Assembly (NCBI GenBank): GCA_020024615.1
Contig: JAHHTP010000032.1
Location: 1 to 16,487, forward strand
Source: Oscillospiraceae bacterium
GTDB lineage: Bacteria > Bacillota > Clostridia > Oscillospirales > Ruminococcaceae
Direction: 5' to 3'
Length of the DNA: 16,487 bases
Part shown: positions 6,743-13,592 of the stretch, piece by piece
Layout of the letters: each line of letters opens with the position of its first letter
How positions within the stretch are numbered: position 1 is the stretch's first letter
The notes under the pieces: model-generated
What the model saw: the letters and a program-made list of their open reading frames with translations, nothing else
The model's database searches: none
What the model was told of the DNA's origin: nothing
Translations under genes and position numbers: made by a program

Positions 6743-7116
6743 TCGTGGAATTATTATGGGCGTGCATCAAAGCTTTTTTAGTCGGTGGAAGCATTTGCGC
6801 CATCGGTCAGGTGCTGCTGGATTATACCAAAATGACACCAGCGAGGATTTTGTTTTCTTTTGTCGTAGCAGGAGTAATATTGGGGGCATTTGGAATTTAT
6901 CAGCCCCTTGTGGATTTTGCTGGAAGTGGTGCTTCGGTACCACTGACCGGATTCGGCAATCTGTTGGCACAAGGAGTAAAAGAGGCGGTTGATCAAGATG
7001 GATTTATCGGTATTTTTACCGGTGGAATCTGTTCTGCCGCAGGCGGCTTGACAGCTGCAATTTTCTTTGGATTGCTAATTGCTACAATTTTGAAGCCAAA
7101 TGATAAAAACAAGTGA
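6739..7116 (+). CDS. spoVAE: Stage V sporulation protein AE
   Basis: Small membrane protein of the SpoVA channel (SpoVAEb type), needed for dipicolinate transport. The 125 residues hold the first helix with IKAFLVGGSICAIGQ (10-24), a second helix (37-54), the loop signature DFAGSGASVPLTGFGNLL (59-76) shared with SpoVAC, and a final helix with SAAGGLTAAIFFGLLI (99-114). The start is either ATG 6739, overlapping the spoVAD stop (ATGA), or in-frame GTG 6745. The GGAGG site at 6731-6735 is 3 bases from the ATG and 9 from the GTG, so the GTG could be the real initiator. No spoVAEa or spoVAF follows, consistent with the reduced clostridial set. No clear terminator follows directly; the hairpins at 7350-7423 may serve. 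Confidence 0.94.
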   Translation: MIVELLWACIKAFLVGGSICAIGQVLLDYTKMTPARILFSFVVAGVILGAFGIYQPLVDFAGSGASVPLTGFGNLLAQGVKEAVDQDGFIGIFTGGICSAAGGLTAAIFFGLLIATILKPNDKNK

Positions 7117-7227
7117 TTATTTTGGAAGATATATCAAGTGTTTCAAAATTAAAAAGTGAAATCATATCGTAAGTTTCAGACATTTTATCGCATTTTATCT
7201 AGTTTAAATTTTTTGAACTATAAATCA

Positions 7228-7256
7228 TTGTCATATAGTAAAAGATATGATACAAT
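7228..7256 (+). promoter_or_regulatory. Strong sigma-A promoter with no downstream gene
   Basis: TTGTCA (7228-7233), a 17-base spacer and TACAAT (7251-7256) form a near-consensus promoter pointing right. The next gene in that direction is pgi at 10023, which has its own promoter. Strong hairpin terminators come within about 90-160 bases of the predicted start. The stretch 7117-7227 before it is AT-rich and shows no gene. Confidence 0.65.
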
Positions 7257-7262
7257 AACAGT

Positions 7263-7386
7263 ACTGATGATTTTTACATCGGTTTAATATTGAAATATTG
7301 TTTTGATATGTTATATAAAATATGGGGAAATTACAGGGTGAAACCTGTACCAAAAGAGGCTGTTTTTGACAGTCTCTTTTGGTTTT
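7263..7386 (+). ncRNA. Candidate small RNA (promoter-hairpin-terminator unit)
   Basis: A transcript from the promoter at 7228-7256 would start near 7263. It has an AU-rich 5' part, then a 6-bp hairpin (7332-7337/7344-7349) with loop GTGAAA. Directly after that comes a 13-bp terminator stem (7350-7362/7370-7382, one G-U) followed by TTTT. The length would be about 120 bases, or about 160 if it ends at the second hairpin. A 26-codon frame (ATG 7308) and a 15-codon frame (ATG 7322) lack ribosome sites. I do not recognise an Rfam family: no SRP, 6S or T-box motif is visible. Confidence 0.42.
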
Positions 7387-7395
7387 AAAAAGCAG

Positions 7396-7423
7396 AAAGC
7401 TGCCTGAAAGAGGCAGCTTTTTT
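7396..7423. terminator. Bidirectional terminator of the 773-aa gene and the candidate small RNA
   Basis: A perfect 10-bp stem (7396-7405 with 7411-7420) and GAAAG loop is followed on the plus strand by continuous T. On the minus strand it begins only a few bases after the stop of the 773-aa gene and is followed within four bases by a T run. Confidence 0.8.
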
Positions 7424-7426
7424 GAT

Positions 7427-9748
7427 TCAATTTAAAAATTCACTTCCAGACAGAAGAATACCAGCTATGGTAACAGCAGCAATAGCGACCGTTACTGCTA
7501 CGCCAAAGATAATATATTTTCGAGTAGAGGATTTTAATATTCCATTTTCAACCAATAAGAAGTACAATGCGCCGTGGTTTAGTTTTGCACTGTCTAAAAG
7601 ATCAGGTTCCGATGCTGCATAATCAATAATTGCTTTTTCAATTATTTCAGATTCTTTCAGACCAGCAAATCCAGCAATCTCGTCAAGCCATTCGTAGCGA
7701 AGTTCTTGAACCCGAATATTAGCGTGCAGATATTGTTCCATTTTTTGTGGTTCGCAGGTTTCCAGATTTCCTTGTACGTCATACTGACAGCATACAAACA
7801 GTAAAGCCAGAGCATTGTTGTGTTCCCGGTATTGCTTAAGTGCATATTCTGCAATGACGGCTCTGGAAATGTGTTCAGAGATACAAATCGGAATCAATTC
7901 AATCTGATTTAATTTTGTGATATCACCAGACTGGAAAATGGCATCAAACTGGGACAATAGTTTTGCCTCTTTCAGTTCCTGTTCCAAAATTTTCTGCTGT
8001 TCTGCGTGTTCCTTTAATGACTGCTCCTGAACGGAAATCAGTCGGTGAACTTCTTTGGCAATGACAATCATTGGCTCGTTCTGATATGCTGCGATCTCGT
8101 CAGCAACCTCAATTACTTTGTCAAGTTCTTCCTGTGTGGTGCAGCTGGAAACGGCACTTGAGAGATATCTTGCCACAGCACGCTGTACTTCAAATTCTTG
8201 ATACAGTGGCTTTCCGTAATGGCGGCATCCGGCGTTGATATATTTGATAATATCAGGCGACTGCATTAGATTTTCAAGGAAGGGTTCCATTTGTTCTTTT
8301 GGCAGCAGAGATTCTTTTTCTTCTTCCGACGGCAGTTCTTCTTCAGCATGCGATGAGGGAATGTTGACACTCAAAAACGGCATTTCATCGCTTTTTTCTG
8401 TTTCACATTCGGATACATCTTGTATCACATTATCATCATCGAAAGGCTCCGTCTGAGCAAAAATCTCCACTGTTTCAATATTCTCATCAGCAGTTTCTAT
8501 ATAGGCTGAATGTTTATCACCAGATTCTTCTGGTTGTGTTTCAGAAGAAGTTTCTTTTGCAGGTGGTTTCTGGGGCAATTCTGCTTCAGCAATCGGTATA
8601 TCAAGTTGGCGGCACAGGAGTTGCCATTTGATCGGGTCAGTACAACTGCGGATATGCAGTAAGAATTGATGCATTAGATCTTTTGAAACCATTTCAGTTT
8701 CGTAGCAATAAAGAAAAGCGGACAGCTTGGTTTCAAACGGAACATCTGCATCATCTGGTTCAAATTTTAACTCATTTTCCAATAATTGCAGTGCGCGTTT
8801 GCGGGAGGCGATGCCAAGTTGATACAGCTGCGAAAGGTTTGGAATAAGCCATTTGCGGTGTTTGGCATAGTTATCAAGCGACTCATCTTTTTCCACGTAG
8901 CGGAGATGACAGAGTACATCATAAAATTCAGGATCATTTTTTAATTTTCCACTTAATTTACGATCAGCATAGATCAGCATTTCCGGAATTTGATCATGGT
9001 GTTTTACGGCAAAGTCCGCATAAGGTAGAATTTCGATTTTAGGGAAGGAGATTTTCTGCTGTAAAAAATAGAAGATAGAATTATCTGCATATAATTTCTG
9101 GAAATGCAAGGCGTCCTGTGGTTGACAAAAGATGATACTCCCGCCCTGTTCAGTATCGGAAATATCATTTGCATAAGAGCGGAAATTCAGTCTGCGTCGG
9201 CACTGATAAGGGAGTAAAGAAATGATTTGACTCATCAGGTCGCGTGCTTTTAAGTCAAAACAATCTTCCCAGCTTGAAATAATGAATAAATGTCCGCCGT
9301 TTAATAAAATTTGCAAGCTTGCTTGCACCAGTTGTTTTAAGATTTCATCGGGATAAGTCAGGGTAATAACATCATCTGCACGGCATGGAATTTGGGTGGC
9401 AGAAAGATCCGGATTCTGTTGGGGGATGGTTTCAAATTCTGCGGTTGCAATAATATTTGGTAACAACGGCAGGATTTTTTCTCGTTGCGACATATCAGCG
9501 GCATACACATGGCTTAAATAAAAATAAGTGTCTTTTTCCCGCAAATACAGCTGATTGATGCAGCCAACAGTCATATCTTTCGGCGTATTGTAAATAGCGA
9601 ATTGGGCTTTGCTGAATTCTTTGTTTTCACAAAAATGGGAATAGTGTTCATTTGAAAAGGCAAGCAGATTTTCATCAGATAGATTGGTAGCAAGCTCCCG
9701 ATAAGGAGCTTCATTGTTTGTACTGATCAGATAGTGCGTGTAAAGCAT
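7427..9748 (-). CDS. Tail-anchored protein with GAP1-like N-terminus
   Basis: Unknown function, 773 aa. The N-terminal part (1-210) is globular and mixed. A segment near 48-85 ending YFYLSHVYAAD, and LPYQCRRRLNFRSY at 179-192, resemble patterns I recall from GTPase-associated protein 1 (GAP1) N/M domains of bacterial conflict systems; this is a tentative resemblance. A helical region (270-385) follows, then an acidic, low-complexity linker (about 388-485, rich in E, D, S, T, P), a helical C-terminal region with a likely coiled coil at 570-600, and one membrane segment near the end (about 745-767, IIFGVAVTVAIAAVTIAGILL). With no signal peptide and a single terminal segment, it should be anchored by its tail with the bulk in the cytoplasm. 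GGAGG lies 8 bases before the ATG and the promoter is consensus. No GTPase, TerD or MoxR-type partner is in the window. Confidence 0.75.
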   Translation of the reverse strand: MLYTHYLISTNNEAPYRELATNLSDENLLAFSNEHYSHFCENKEFSKAQFAIYNTPKDMTVGCINQLYLREKDTYFYLSHVYAADMSQREKILPLLPNIIATAEFETIPQQNPDLSATQIPCRADDVITLTYPDEILKQLVQASLQILLNGGHLFIISSWEDCFDLKARDLMSQIISLLPYQCRRRLNFRSYANDISDTEQGGSIIFCQPQDALHFQKLYADNSIFYFLQQKISFPKIEILPYADFAVKHHDQIPEMLIYADRKLSGKLKNDPEFYDVLCHLRYVEKDESLDNYAKHRKWLIPNLSQLYQLGIASRKRALQLLENELKFEPDDADVPFETKLSAFLYCYETEMVSKDLMHQFLLHIRSCTDPIKWQLLCRQLDIPIAEAELPQKPPAKETSSETQPEESGDKHSAYIETADENIETVEIFAQTEPFDDDNVIQDVSECETEKSDEMPFLSVNIPSSHAEEELPSEEEKESLLPKEQMEPFLENLMQSPDIIKYINAGCRHYGKPLYQEFEVQRAVARYLSSAVSSCTTQEELDKVIEVADEIAAYQNEPMIVIAKEVHRLISVQEQSLKEHAEQQKILEQELKEAKLLSQFDAIFQSGDITKLNQIELIPICISEHISRAVIAEYALKQYREHNNALALLFVCCQYDVQGNLETCEPQKMEQYLHANIRVQELRYEWLDEIAGFAGLKESEIIEKAIIDYAASEPDLLDSAKLNHGALYFLLVENGILKSSTRKYIIFGVAVTVAIAAVTIAGILLSGSEFLN

Positions 9749-9793
9749 ATTGAAACCCTCCGTAGGTGGAAAAAACGTAAAAATCTATTATAT

Positions 9794-9822
9794 ATTATAC
9801 ATGATAAATAGCGGTTTATCAA
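9794..9822 (-). promoter_or_regulatory. Sigma-A promoter of the 773-aa gene
   Basis: On the minus strand TTGATA (9817-9822), a 17-base spacer and a perfect TATAAT (9794-9799) lie about 45 bases before the ATG. The match is near consensus and implies vegetative expression. Confidence 0.78.
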
Positions 9823-9905
9823 TAGGAACCACTGGAATCTGTATAGCATTTAACTGCAAAACAATAAAAATCTTGTGAAAAAATTTTAAATACCGCTAAA
9901 AACAC

Positions 9906-9934
9906 TTGAAAAGTTTGAAAATATATTGTATAAT
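9906..9934 (+). promoter_or_regulatory. Sigma-A promoter of pgi
   Basis: TTGAAA (9906-9911), a 17-base spacer and a perfect TATAAT (9929-9934) place the start near 9938-9941. This leaves a leader of about 80-85 bases. Confidence 0.8.
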
Positions 9935-9938
9935 TAGA

Positions 9939-9990
9939 CTATCCAATCGATAATGGATAGCCGAAAGGTTTAATGGCGATTGAACTTTTC
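9939..9990 (+). promoter_or_regulatory. Tandem stem-loops in the pgi leader
   Basis: Hairpin 1 pairs CTATCCA (9939-9945) with TGGATAG (9954-9960). Two bases later hairpin 2 pairs 9963-9974 with 9979-9990 over 12 bp, with two G-U pairs and loop GGCG. CAATCG (9944-9949) is also complementary to CGATTG (9977-9982), so an alternative fold or pseudoknot is possible. No T run follows, so this is not a terminator. It may stabilise the mRNA 5' end or regulate pgi. Confidence 0.45.
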
Positions 9991-10022
9991 AAAAAGGTAT
10001 ACAAAGATATGGAGGCGTTCCT

Positions 10023-11360
10023 ATGGCATTACGCGTAAATGATAATTATGTCAAACAGTTTGTAAGAGAAGATGAACTGATTGGTATGGAAGCTATTGTA
10101 AAAACAGCTCATAAGGTTCTCCACGAAAAATCTGGACTTGGAAATGATTTCTTAGGCTGGATTGATCTGCCAACCAATTATGATAAAGAGGAGTTTGCCA
10201 GAATCAAAGCTGCTGCGAAAAAGATACAGAGCGATTCCGATGTCCTGCTGGTAATCGGCATTGGTGGTTCTTATCTGGGTGCTCGTGCTGCGATCGAAGT
10301 ACTGAAATCATCTCTGTACAACAATTTGAAAAAAGACACTCCGGAAATCTACTTCGTAGGTAATAGCATTAACCCGACTTATTTAAAAGAGATTTTGTCC
10401 TTGTGTGAAGGTAAGGATGTATCAGTAAATATTATTTCTAAATCTGGTACTACGACTGAACCAGCACTAGCGTTCCGTGTTTTCCGTGAATTTCTGGTAG
10501 AGAAATATGGTAAAGAGGAAGCAGCAAAACGCATCTATGCTACTACTGATAAAGCGCGGGGTACATTAAAAGAACTGTGTGATGCAAATGGTTATGAAAC
10601 TTTTGTCATTCCGGATGATGTTGGTGGACGTTTCTCCGTTCTGACTGCTGTAGGTTTGTTGCCAATTGCAGTAGCAGGCTGTGACATTGACGCCCTGATG
10701 GAAGGTGCTGCAAAAGCACAGGCTGATTACATGGTTGACGATGTACATACCAATGACTGCTATAAATATGCTGCATACCGCAACATTCTTCTGCGCAAAG
10801 GAAAAGCGGTAGAAATGCTGATTGCTTATGATCCCTCTTTCGCAATGATGAATGAGTGGTTTAAACAGCTGTTCGGTGAGAGTGAGGGCAAGGATGGTAA
10901 AGGATTATTCCCAGCATCCGCAATTTTCTCCACAGATCTGCATTCTCTGGGGCAGTTCATTCAGGATGGTTCTAATATTATCTTTGAAACCGTAGTAGAT
11001 GTAAAAAAACCGAGAGAAGACTTCTTTATTAAAGCTGATCCAACTAACTTTGACGGCTTAAACTTCCTGTCCAATCAGAACATGTCTGTTGTAAATCAGA
11101 AAGCTTTTCAGGGTACTGTTTTAGCACATACTGAGGGTGGCACACCGAACTTGGTTCTGGAAGTTGAGCAGATGAATGAGTACGAACTCGGCTATATGAT
11201 TTACTTCTTTGAAAAAGCATGCGCAATGTCCGGCTATATGCTCGGTGTTAATCCATTTAATCAGCCAGGCGTTGAAAGCTATAAGAAGAATATGTTTGCA
11301 TTACTCGGTAAACCGGGTTATGAGGAGCAGAAAGCAGCTTTGGAAGCAAAGTTGAAATAA
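10023..11360 (+). CDS. pgi: Glucose-6-phosphate isomerase
   Basis: Interconverts glucose 6-phosphate and fructose 6-phosphate in glycolysis and gluconeogenesis, in the cytoplasm. At 445 residues it is the short Gram-positive form. Sugar-phosphate binding motifs are IGIGGSYLGARAA (78-90) and SKSGTTTEP (139-147). PGI signature 1 is PDDVGGRFSVLTAVGLLP (197-214). The catalytic region GESEGKDGKG (285-294) carries the active-site glutamate, H307 lies in DLHSLGQ, and signature 2, LGVNPFNQPGVESYKKN (407-423), carries the active-site lysine. GGAGG lies 8 bases before the ATG. It has its own strong promoter and structured leader, and the next gene starts 25 bases after the stop with no terminator between, so the two should be cotranscribed. 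Identification is secure. Confidence 0.97.
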   Translation: MALRVNDNYVKQFVREDELIGMEAIVKTAHKVLHEKSGLGNDFLGWIDLPTNYDKEEFARIKAAAKKIQSDSDVLLVIGIGGSYLGARAAIEVLKSSLYNNLKKDTPEIYFVGNSINPTYLKEILSLCEGKDVSVNIISKSGTTTEPALAFRVFREFLVEKYGKEEAAKRIYATTDKARGTLKELCDANGYETFVIPDDVGGRFSVLTAVGLLPIAVAGCDIDALMEGAAKAQADYMVDDVHTNDCYKYAAYRNILLRKGKAVEMLIAYDPSFAMMNEWFKQLFGESEGKDGKGLFPASAIFSTDLHSLGQFIQDGSNIIFETVVDVKKPREDFFIKADPTNFDGLNFLSNQNMSVVNQKAFQGTVLAHTEGGTPNLVLEVEQMNEYELGYMIYFFEKACAMSGYMLGVNPFNQPGVESYKKNMFALLGKPGYEEQKAALEAKLK

Positions 11361-11385
11361 AATAATAAGAAAAGGGGATATACTT

Positions 11386-11787
11386 ATGTTAAAAGTTATT
11401 TGTGGTAAAAAAGGTTCCGGCAAAACTAAAAAAATGATTGATATGGTTAACAGTGTTTGTGCAAACAGCACCGGTTCAGTTGTATGCATTGAGCAGGGAA
11501 TGCAGCTTACCTATGATATTCCTCACAGATGCCGCTTAATCGCAGCAAATGAATACAATATTTGTGGTTATGATGCTTTTTACGGCTTCTTTGCAGGCGT
11601 ATTGGCTGGCAATTATGACATCGCTGATGTATTTGTAGATGGTATTCTGAAAATCGGCAACAAAGATCTGGTTGGTCTGGGTGCTCTGCTTGCAAAAATT
11701 GATGAGCTTGCAAAAGATATCAATGTTACCATTACCGTATCGGCTGATGAAGCTGATTTACCGGCAGAAGTAAAAAAATATCTGTAA
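11386..11787 (+). CDS. Small P-loop protein cotranscribed with pgi
   Basis: Unknown function, 133 aa. The N-terminus is a clear Walker A loop, GKKGSGKT (7-14), on a short first strand, so nucleotide binding is likely. The rest is a compact alpha/beta sequence with VVCIEQGMQL, a Tyr/Phe/Gly-rich segment YDAFYGFFAGVLAG, a strand ADVFVDGIL whose Asp could serve as a Walker B acid, and VTITVSADEADLP resembling the last strand of a P-loop core. It is much shorter than most P-loop ATPases and may be a minimal domain. AAAAGGGG lies just before the ATG, and it follows pgi by 25 bases. Such proteins may be annotated as 'PilT-like' or as kinases, but nothing here supports pilus motility. Confidence 0.8.
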   Translation: MLKVICGKKGSGKTKKMIDMVNSVCANSTGSVVCIEQGMQLTYDIPHRCRLIAANEYNICGYDAFYGFFAGVLAGNYDIADVFVDGILKIGNKDLVGLGALLAKIDELAKDINVTITVSADEADLPAEVKKYL

Positions 11788-11810
11788 TCGTTAACGCTTT
11801 ATAGACTGGA

Positions 11811-11842
11811 ATCGCACATCATTTTCGATGTGCGATTTTTTG
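11811..11842 (+). terminator. Terminator of the pgi operon
   Basis: A perfect 10-bp stem (11811-11820 with 11827-11836), loop ATTTTC and a run of T follow the stop of the small P-loop gene by 23 bases. Confidence 0.88.
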
Positions 11843-11855
11843 TACAAAAAAATAG

Positions 11856-11882
11856 GCCCTTCCAATTGGAGAGGGCTTTTTT
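11856..11882. terminator. Bidirectional terminator between pgi and tag operons
   Basis: The arms 11856-11863 and 11868-11876 pair with one bulged base around loop AATT. T runs follow on both strands, directly on the plus strand and a few bases later on the minus strand. On the minus strand it ends the tag operon just after the tagH stop. Confidence 0.7.
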
Positions 11883-11883
11883 G

Positions 11884-12759
11884 TTAAGCATTTGGTGTTT
11901 GTGTTTCTACTGGCTTTTCCACTGGGGCAGGTGGCACATCAGCCTGTACGGCTGGAGCTTTCGATTTTTCTGCAACAGGTTCAATCTTTTGGTTCAGGAT
12001 GCTTTTTTTCTTTTTCTTTTTGGCCAGTGTTTTTTCGTAATCAACAATAGCATCGTCTATATTTCCGTCGAAAATTAAAGCTCCATCTTTTAATACTAGA
12101 CCGCGTTTGCAGAGTGTTTTTGCCTGTGCGGTAGAATGGGTAACCAGTAAAACAGTAACCTGGTGTTTGGCGGTAACTTCATCCAATTTCAGCTTACATT
12201 TTTTGCGGAATGCAGCATCACCGACACTTAAAGCCTCATCGATAATTAGAATTTCTGGTTCAATGCTGATGTTGATAGCAAAGCCCAGACGAGCTTTCAT
12301 GCCGGATGAATAGGTTCGTACTGGTTGGTCGATATATGGGCCGAGTTCCGCAAAACTGATAATATCTTTTTCATAATTAGCAATTTCCTGCTGGGAAAGT
12401 CCCATTAAAGTGCCTTTGAAATAAATATTTTCCCGTCCAGTAAATTCCGGGTCAAATCCTGCTGTGAGTTCCAGTAGGGCACTGACACGGCCGTTTACGA
12501 TAACCTTACCAGAAGTTGGATAGATGACCTGGGTAATCAGTTTCAGCATGGTGGATTTACCAGCACCGTTTTTGCCGAATATAGCAACTGTTTCTCCTCG
12601 TGTGATCGAGAATGTCAGATTTTTGTTAGCTGTTTTTTTGGTATAGGGGATTTTTTTGAAAAATGCCCCAAGAAGCCGCATTTTCTCGTTTTTATAAAGT
12701 TTATAGATTTTGCTGACATTGTCAAAGGCAATAATCGTGTCATAATTTAGGTTTGGCAT
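11884..12759 (-). CDS. tagH: Teichoic-acid/polysaccharide export ABC ATPase (TagH/Wzt type)
   Basis: ATPase subunit that, with TagG, exports undecaprenyl-linked polymer across the membrane. Motifs: Walker A GKNGAGKST (62-70), the TagH/Wzt-typical LLELTAGFDPEFTGRENI (95-112) after the Q-loop region, signature YSSGMKARL (150-158), Walker B ILIIDEAL (170-177) and switch histidine H208. The ATPase ends near 245. The remaining tail is a six-lysine run (247-252) followed by a Pro/Ala/Val/Glu-rich stretch to 291, with neither a Wzt-type carbohydrate-binding domain nor the long extension of B. subtilis TagH. AAGGAG lies 6 bases before the ATG. It is the last gene of the five-gene operon, 26 bases after tagG. 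The family is certain; whether the cargo is a teichoic acid or another polymer is inferred from the neighbouring CDP-glycerol genes. Confidence 0.92.
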   Translation of the reverse strand: MPNLNYDTIIAFDNVSKIYKLYKNEKMRLLGAFFKKIPYTKKTANKNLTFSITRGETVAIFGKNGAGKSTMLKLITQVIYPTSGKVIVNGRVSALLELTAGFDPEFTGRENIYFKGTLMGLSQQEIANYEKDIISFAELGPYIDQPVRTYSSGMKARLGFAINISIEPEILIIDEALSVGDAAFRKKCKLKLDEVTAKHQVTVLLVTHSTAQAKTLCKRGLVLKDGALIFDGNIDDAIVDYEKTLAKKKKKKSILNQKIEPVAEKSKAPAVQADVPPAPVEKPVETQTPNA

Positions 12760-12785
12760 AGATGACTCCTTGCTTGTCCTGCCTG

Positions 12786-13592
12786 TTATAGTACATCTGG
12801 GATATCCTTACGCAGTTTATGGAATACGCAGAATGCAACGACAGTGCCGATTGCAAATACGCTCCAGAATCCAATCAGCGAATACGAATCCTCAAAAAAC
12901 CAGGTCTGATAGATGAATGCATTACGGTATCCTTCTGCAATATAGGTGACAGGATTAAAGTACAGCAGGATACGAAGCCATTTTAATTCCACCGTTCTAA
13001 CATTCCATAAAACGCCAGAGAGCCAGAAAATCGCCGTTGTGGTGGATTTGATAAATTGATGGAAATCTCTGCTGAGCGCGGCGAGCGGTGCGGAAAAGAG
13101 GTTCCAAACCCAATAGTTTAAAAACATCATGAGTGTATAGTACGGCAGTTGTAGGTAGTAAATGGTAGGGGGATATCCCATGACCCAAAAAATGCAGATG
13201 GTAATCAGCAGCAATACTATATGAACAAACAGATTGGAAATGCTGACAAATGTCGGAATTGTGCTGATTGGGAACTTCATTTTGGTGACTAGATAGCTAT
13301 ACTTTTTTATGCTTCCGGTGCCAGCGTGAAACATATCATTGGCATAAAACCATGAAATAATACCGCTGAGCAGCCATAGGAAAAATGGGTATCCGGCAAT
13401 ATCTGAGCCGTGCCGTAATCCGATAGAAAAAGCAAACCAGTATACGGCAATGGTGATAGCAGGTTTGACCAGTGCCCAGAACCACCCGAGAAAAGAGCCC
13501 TGATAGGTTTTGACCAGGTCAGATTTTGCGAGCTTTAAAATCTGGCTGCGGTACTGAATATGTTCTTTTATAATTGTTGTAAATGCATTCAT
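12786..13592 (-). CDS. tagG: Teichoic-acid/polysaccharide export ABC permease (TagG/Wzm type)
   Basis: Membrane subunit of the ABC-2 exporter that works with TagH. The 268 residues contain the family opening LVKTYQGSFLGWFWALVKP (26-44), an amphipathic stretch leading into about six membrane helices, KMKFPISTIP (104-113) in the cytoplasmic loop, the conserved LAALSRDFHQF (172-182), and FNPVTYIAEGYRNAF (231-245) near the last helices. The start codon overlaps the tagD stop by 4 bases (ATGA), and no good ribosome site lies next to it (the nearest AAGGTGA is about 20 bases away), so translation is probably coupled to tagD. The context with TagD, two glycerophosphotransferases and TagH supports poly(glycerol phosphate) or a glycerol-phosphate-bearing glycan as the cargo. 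Confidence 0.92.
   Translation of the reverse strand: MNAFTTIIKEHIQYRSQILKLAKSDLVKTYQGSFLGWFWALVKPAITIAVYWFAFSIGLRHGSDIAGYPFFLWLLSGIISWFYANDMFHAGTGSIKKYSYLVTKMKFPISTIPTFVSISNLFVHIVLLLITICIFWVMGYPPTIYYLQLPYYTLMMFLNYWVWNLFSAPLAALSRDFHQFIKSTTTAIFWLSGVLWNVRTVELKWLRILLYFNPVTYIAEGYRNAFIYQTWFFEDSYSLIGFWSVFAIGTVVAFCVFHKLRKDIPDVL

Noticed and set aside
7332..7349. Possible T-box or other riboswitch because of the GGGTGAAACC segment
   Set aside because: The T-box antiterminator core and specifier loop are not visible, and no gene lies downstream on that strand to be controlled.
7308..7388. Small open frames (26 codons from 7308 and 15 codons from 7322) inside the candidate small RNA
   Set aside because: Neither has a ribosome site, and the longer runs through the terminator hairpin. 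Not supported as genes.
10566..10845. Minus-strand open frames inside pgi
   Set aside because: They are shadows of the pgi coding frame with no start signals or recognisable sequence.
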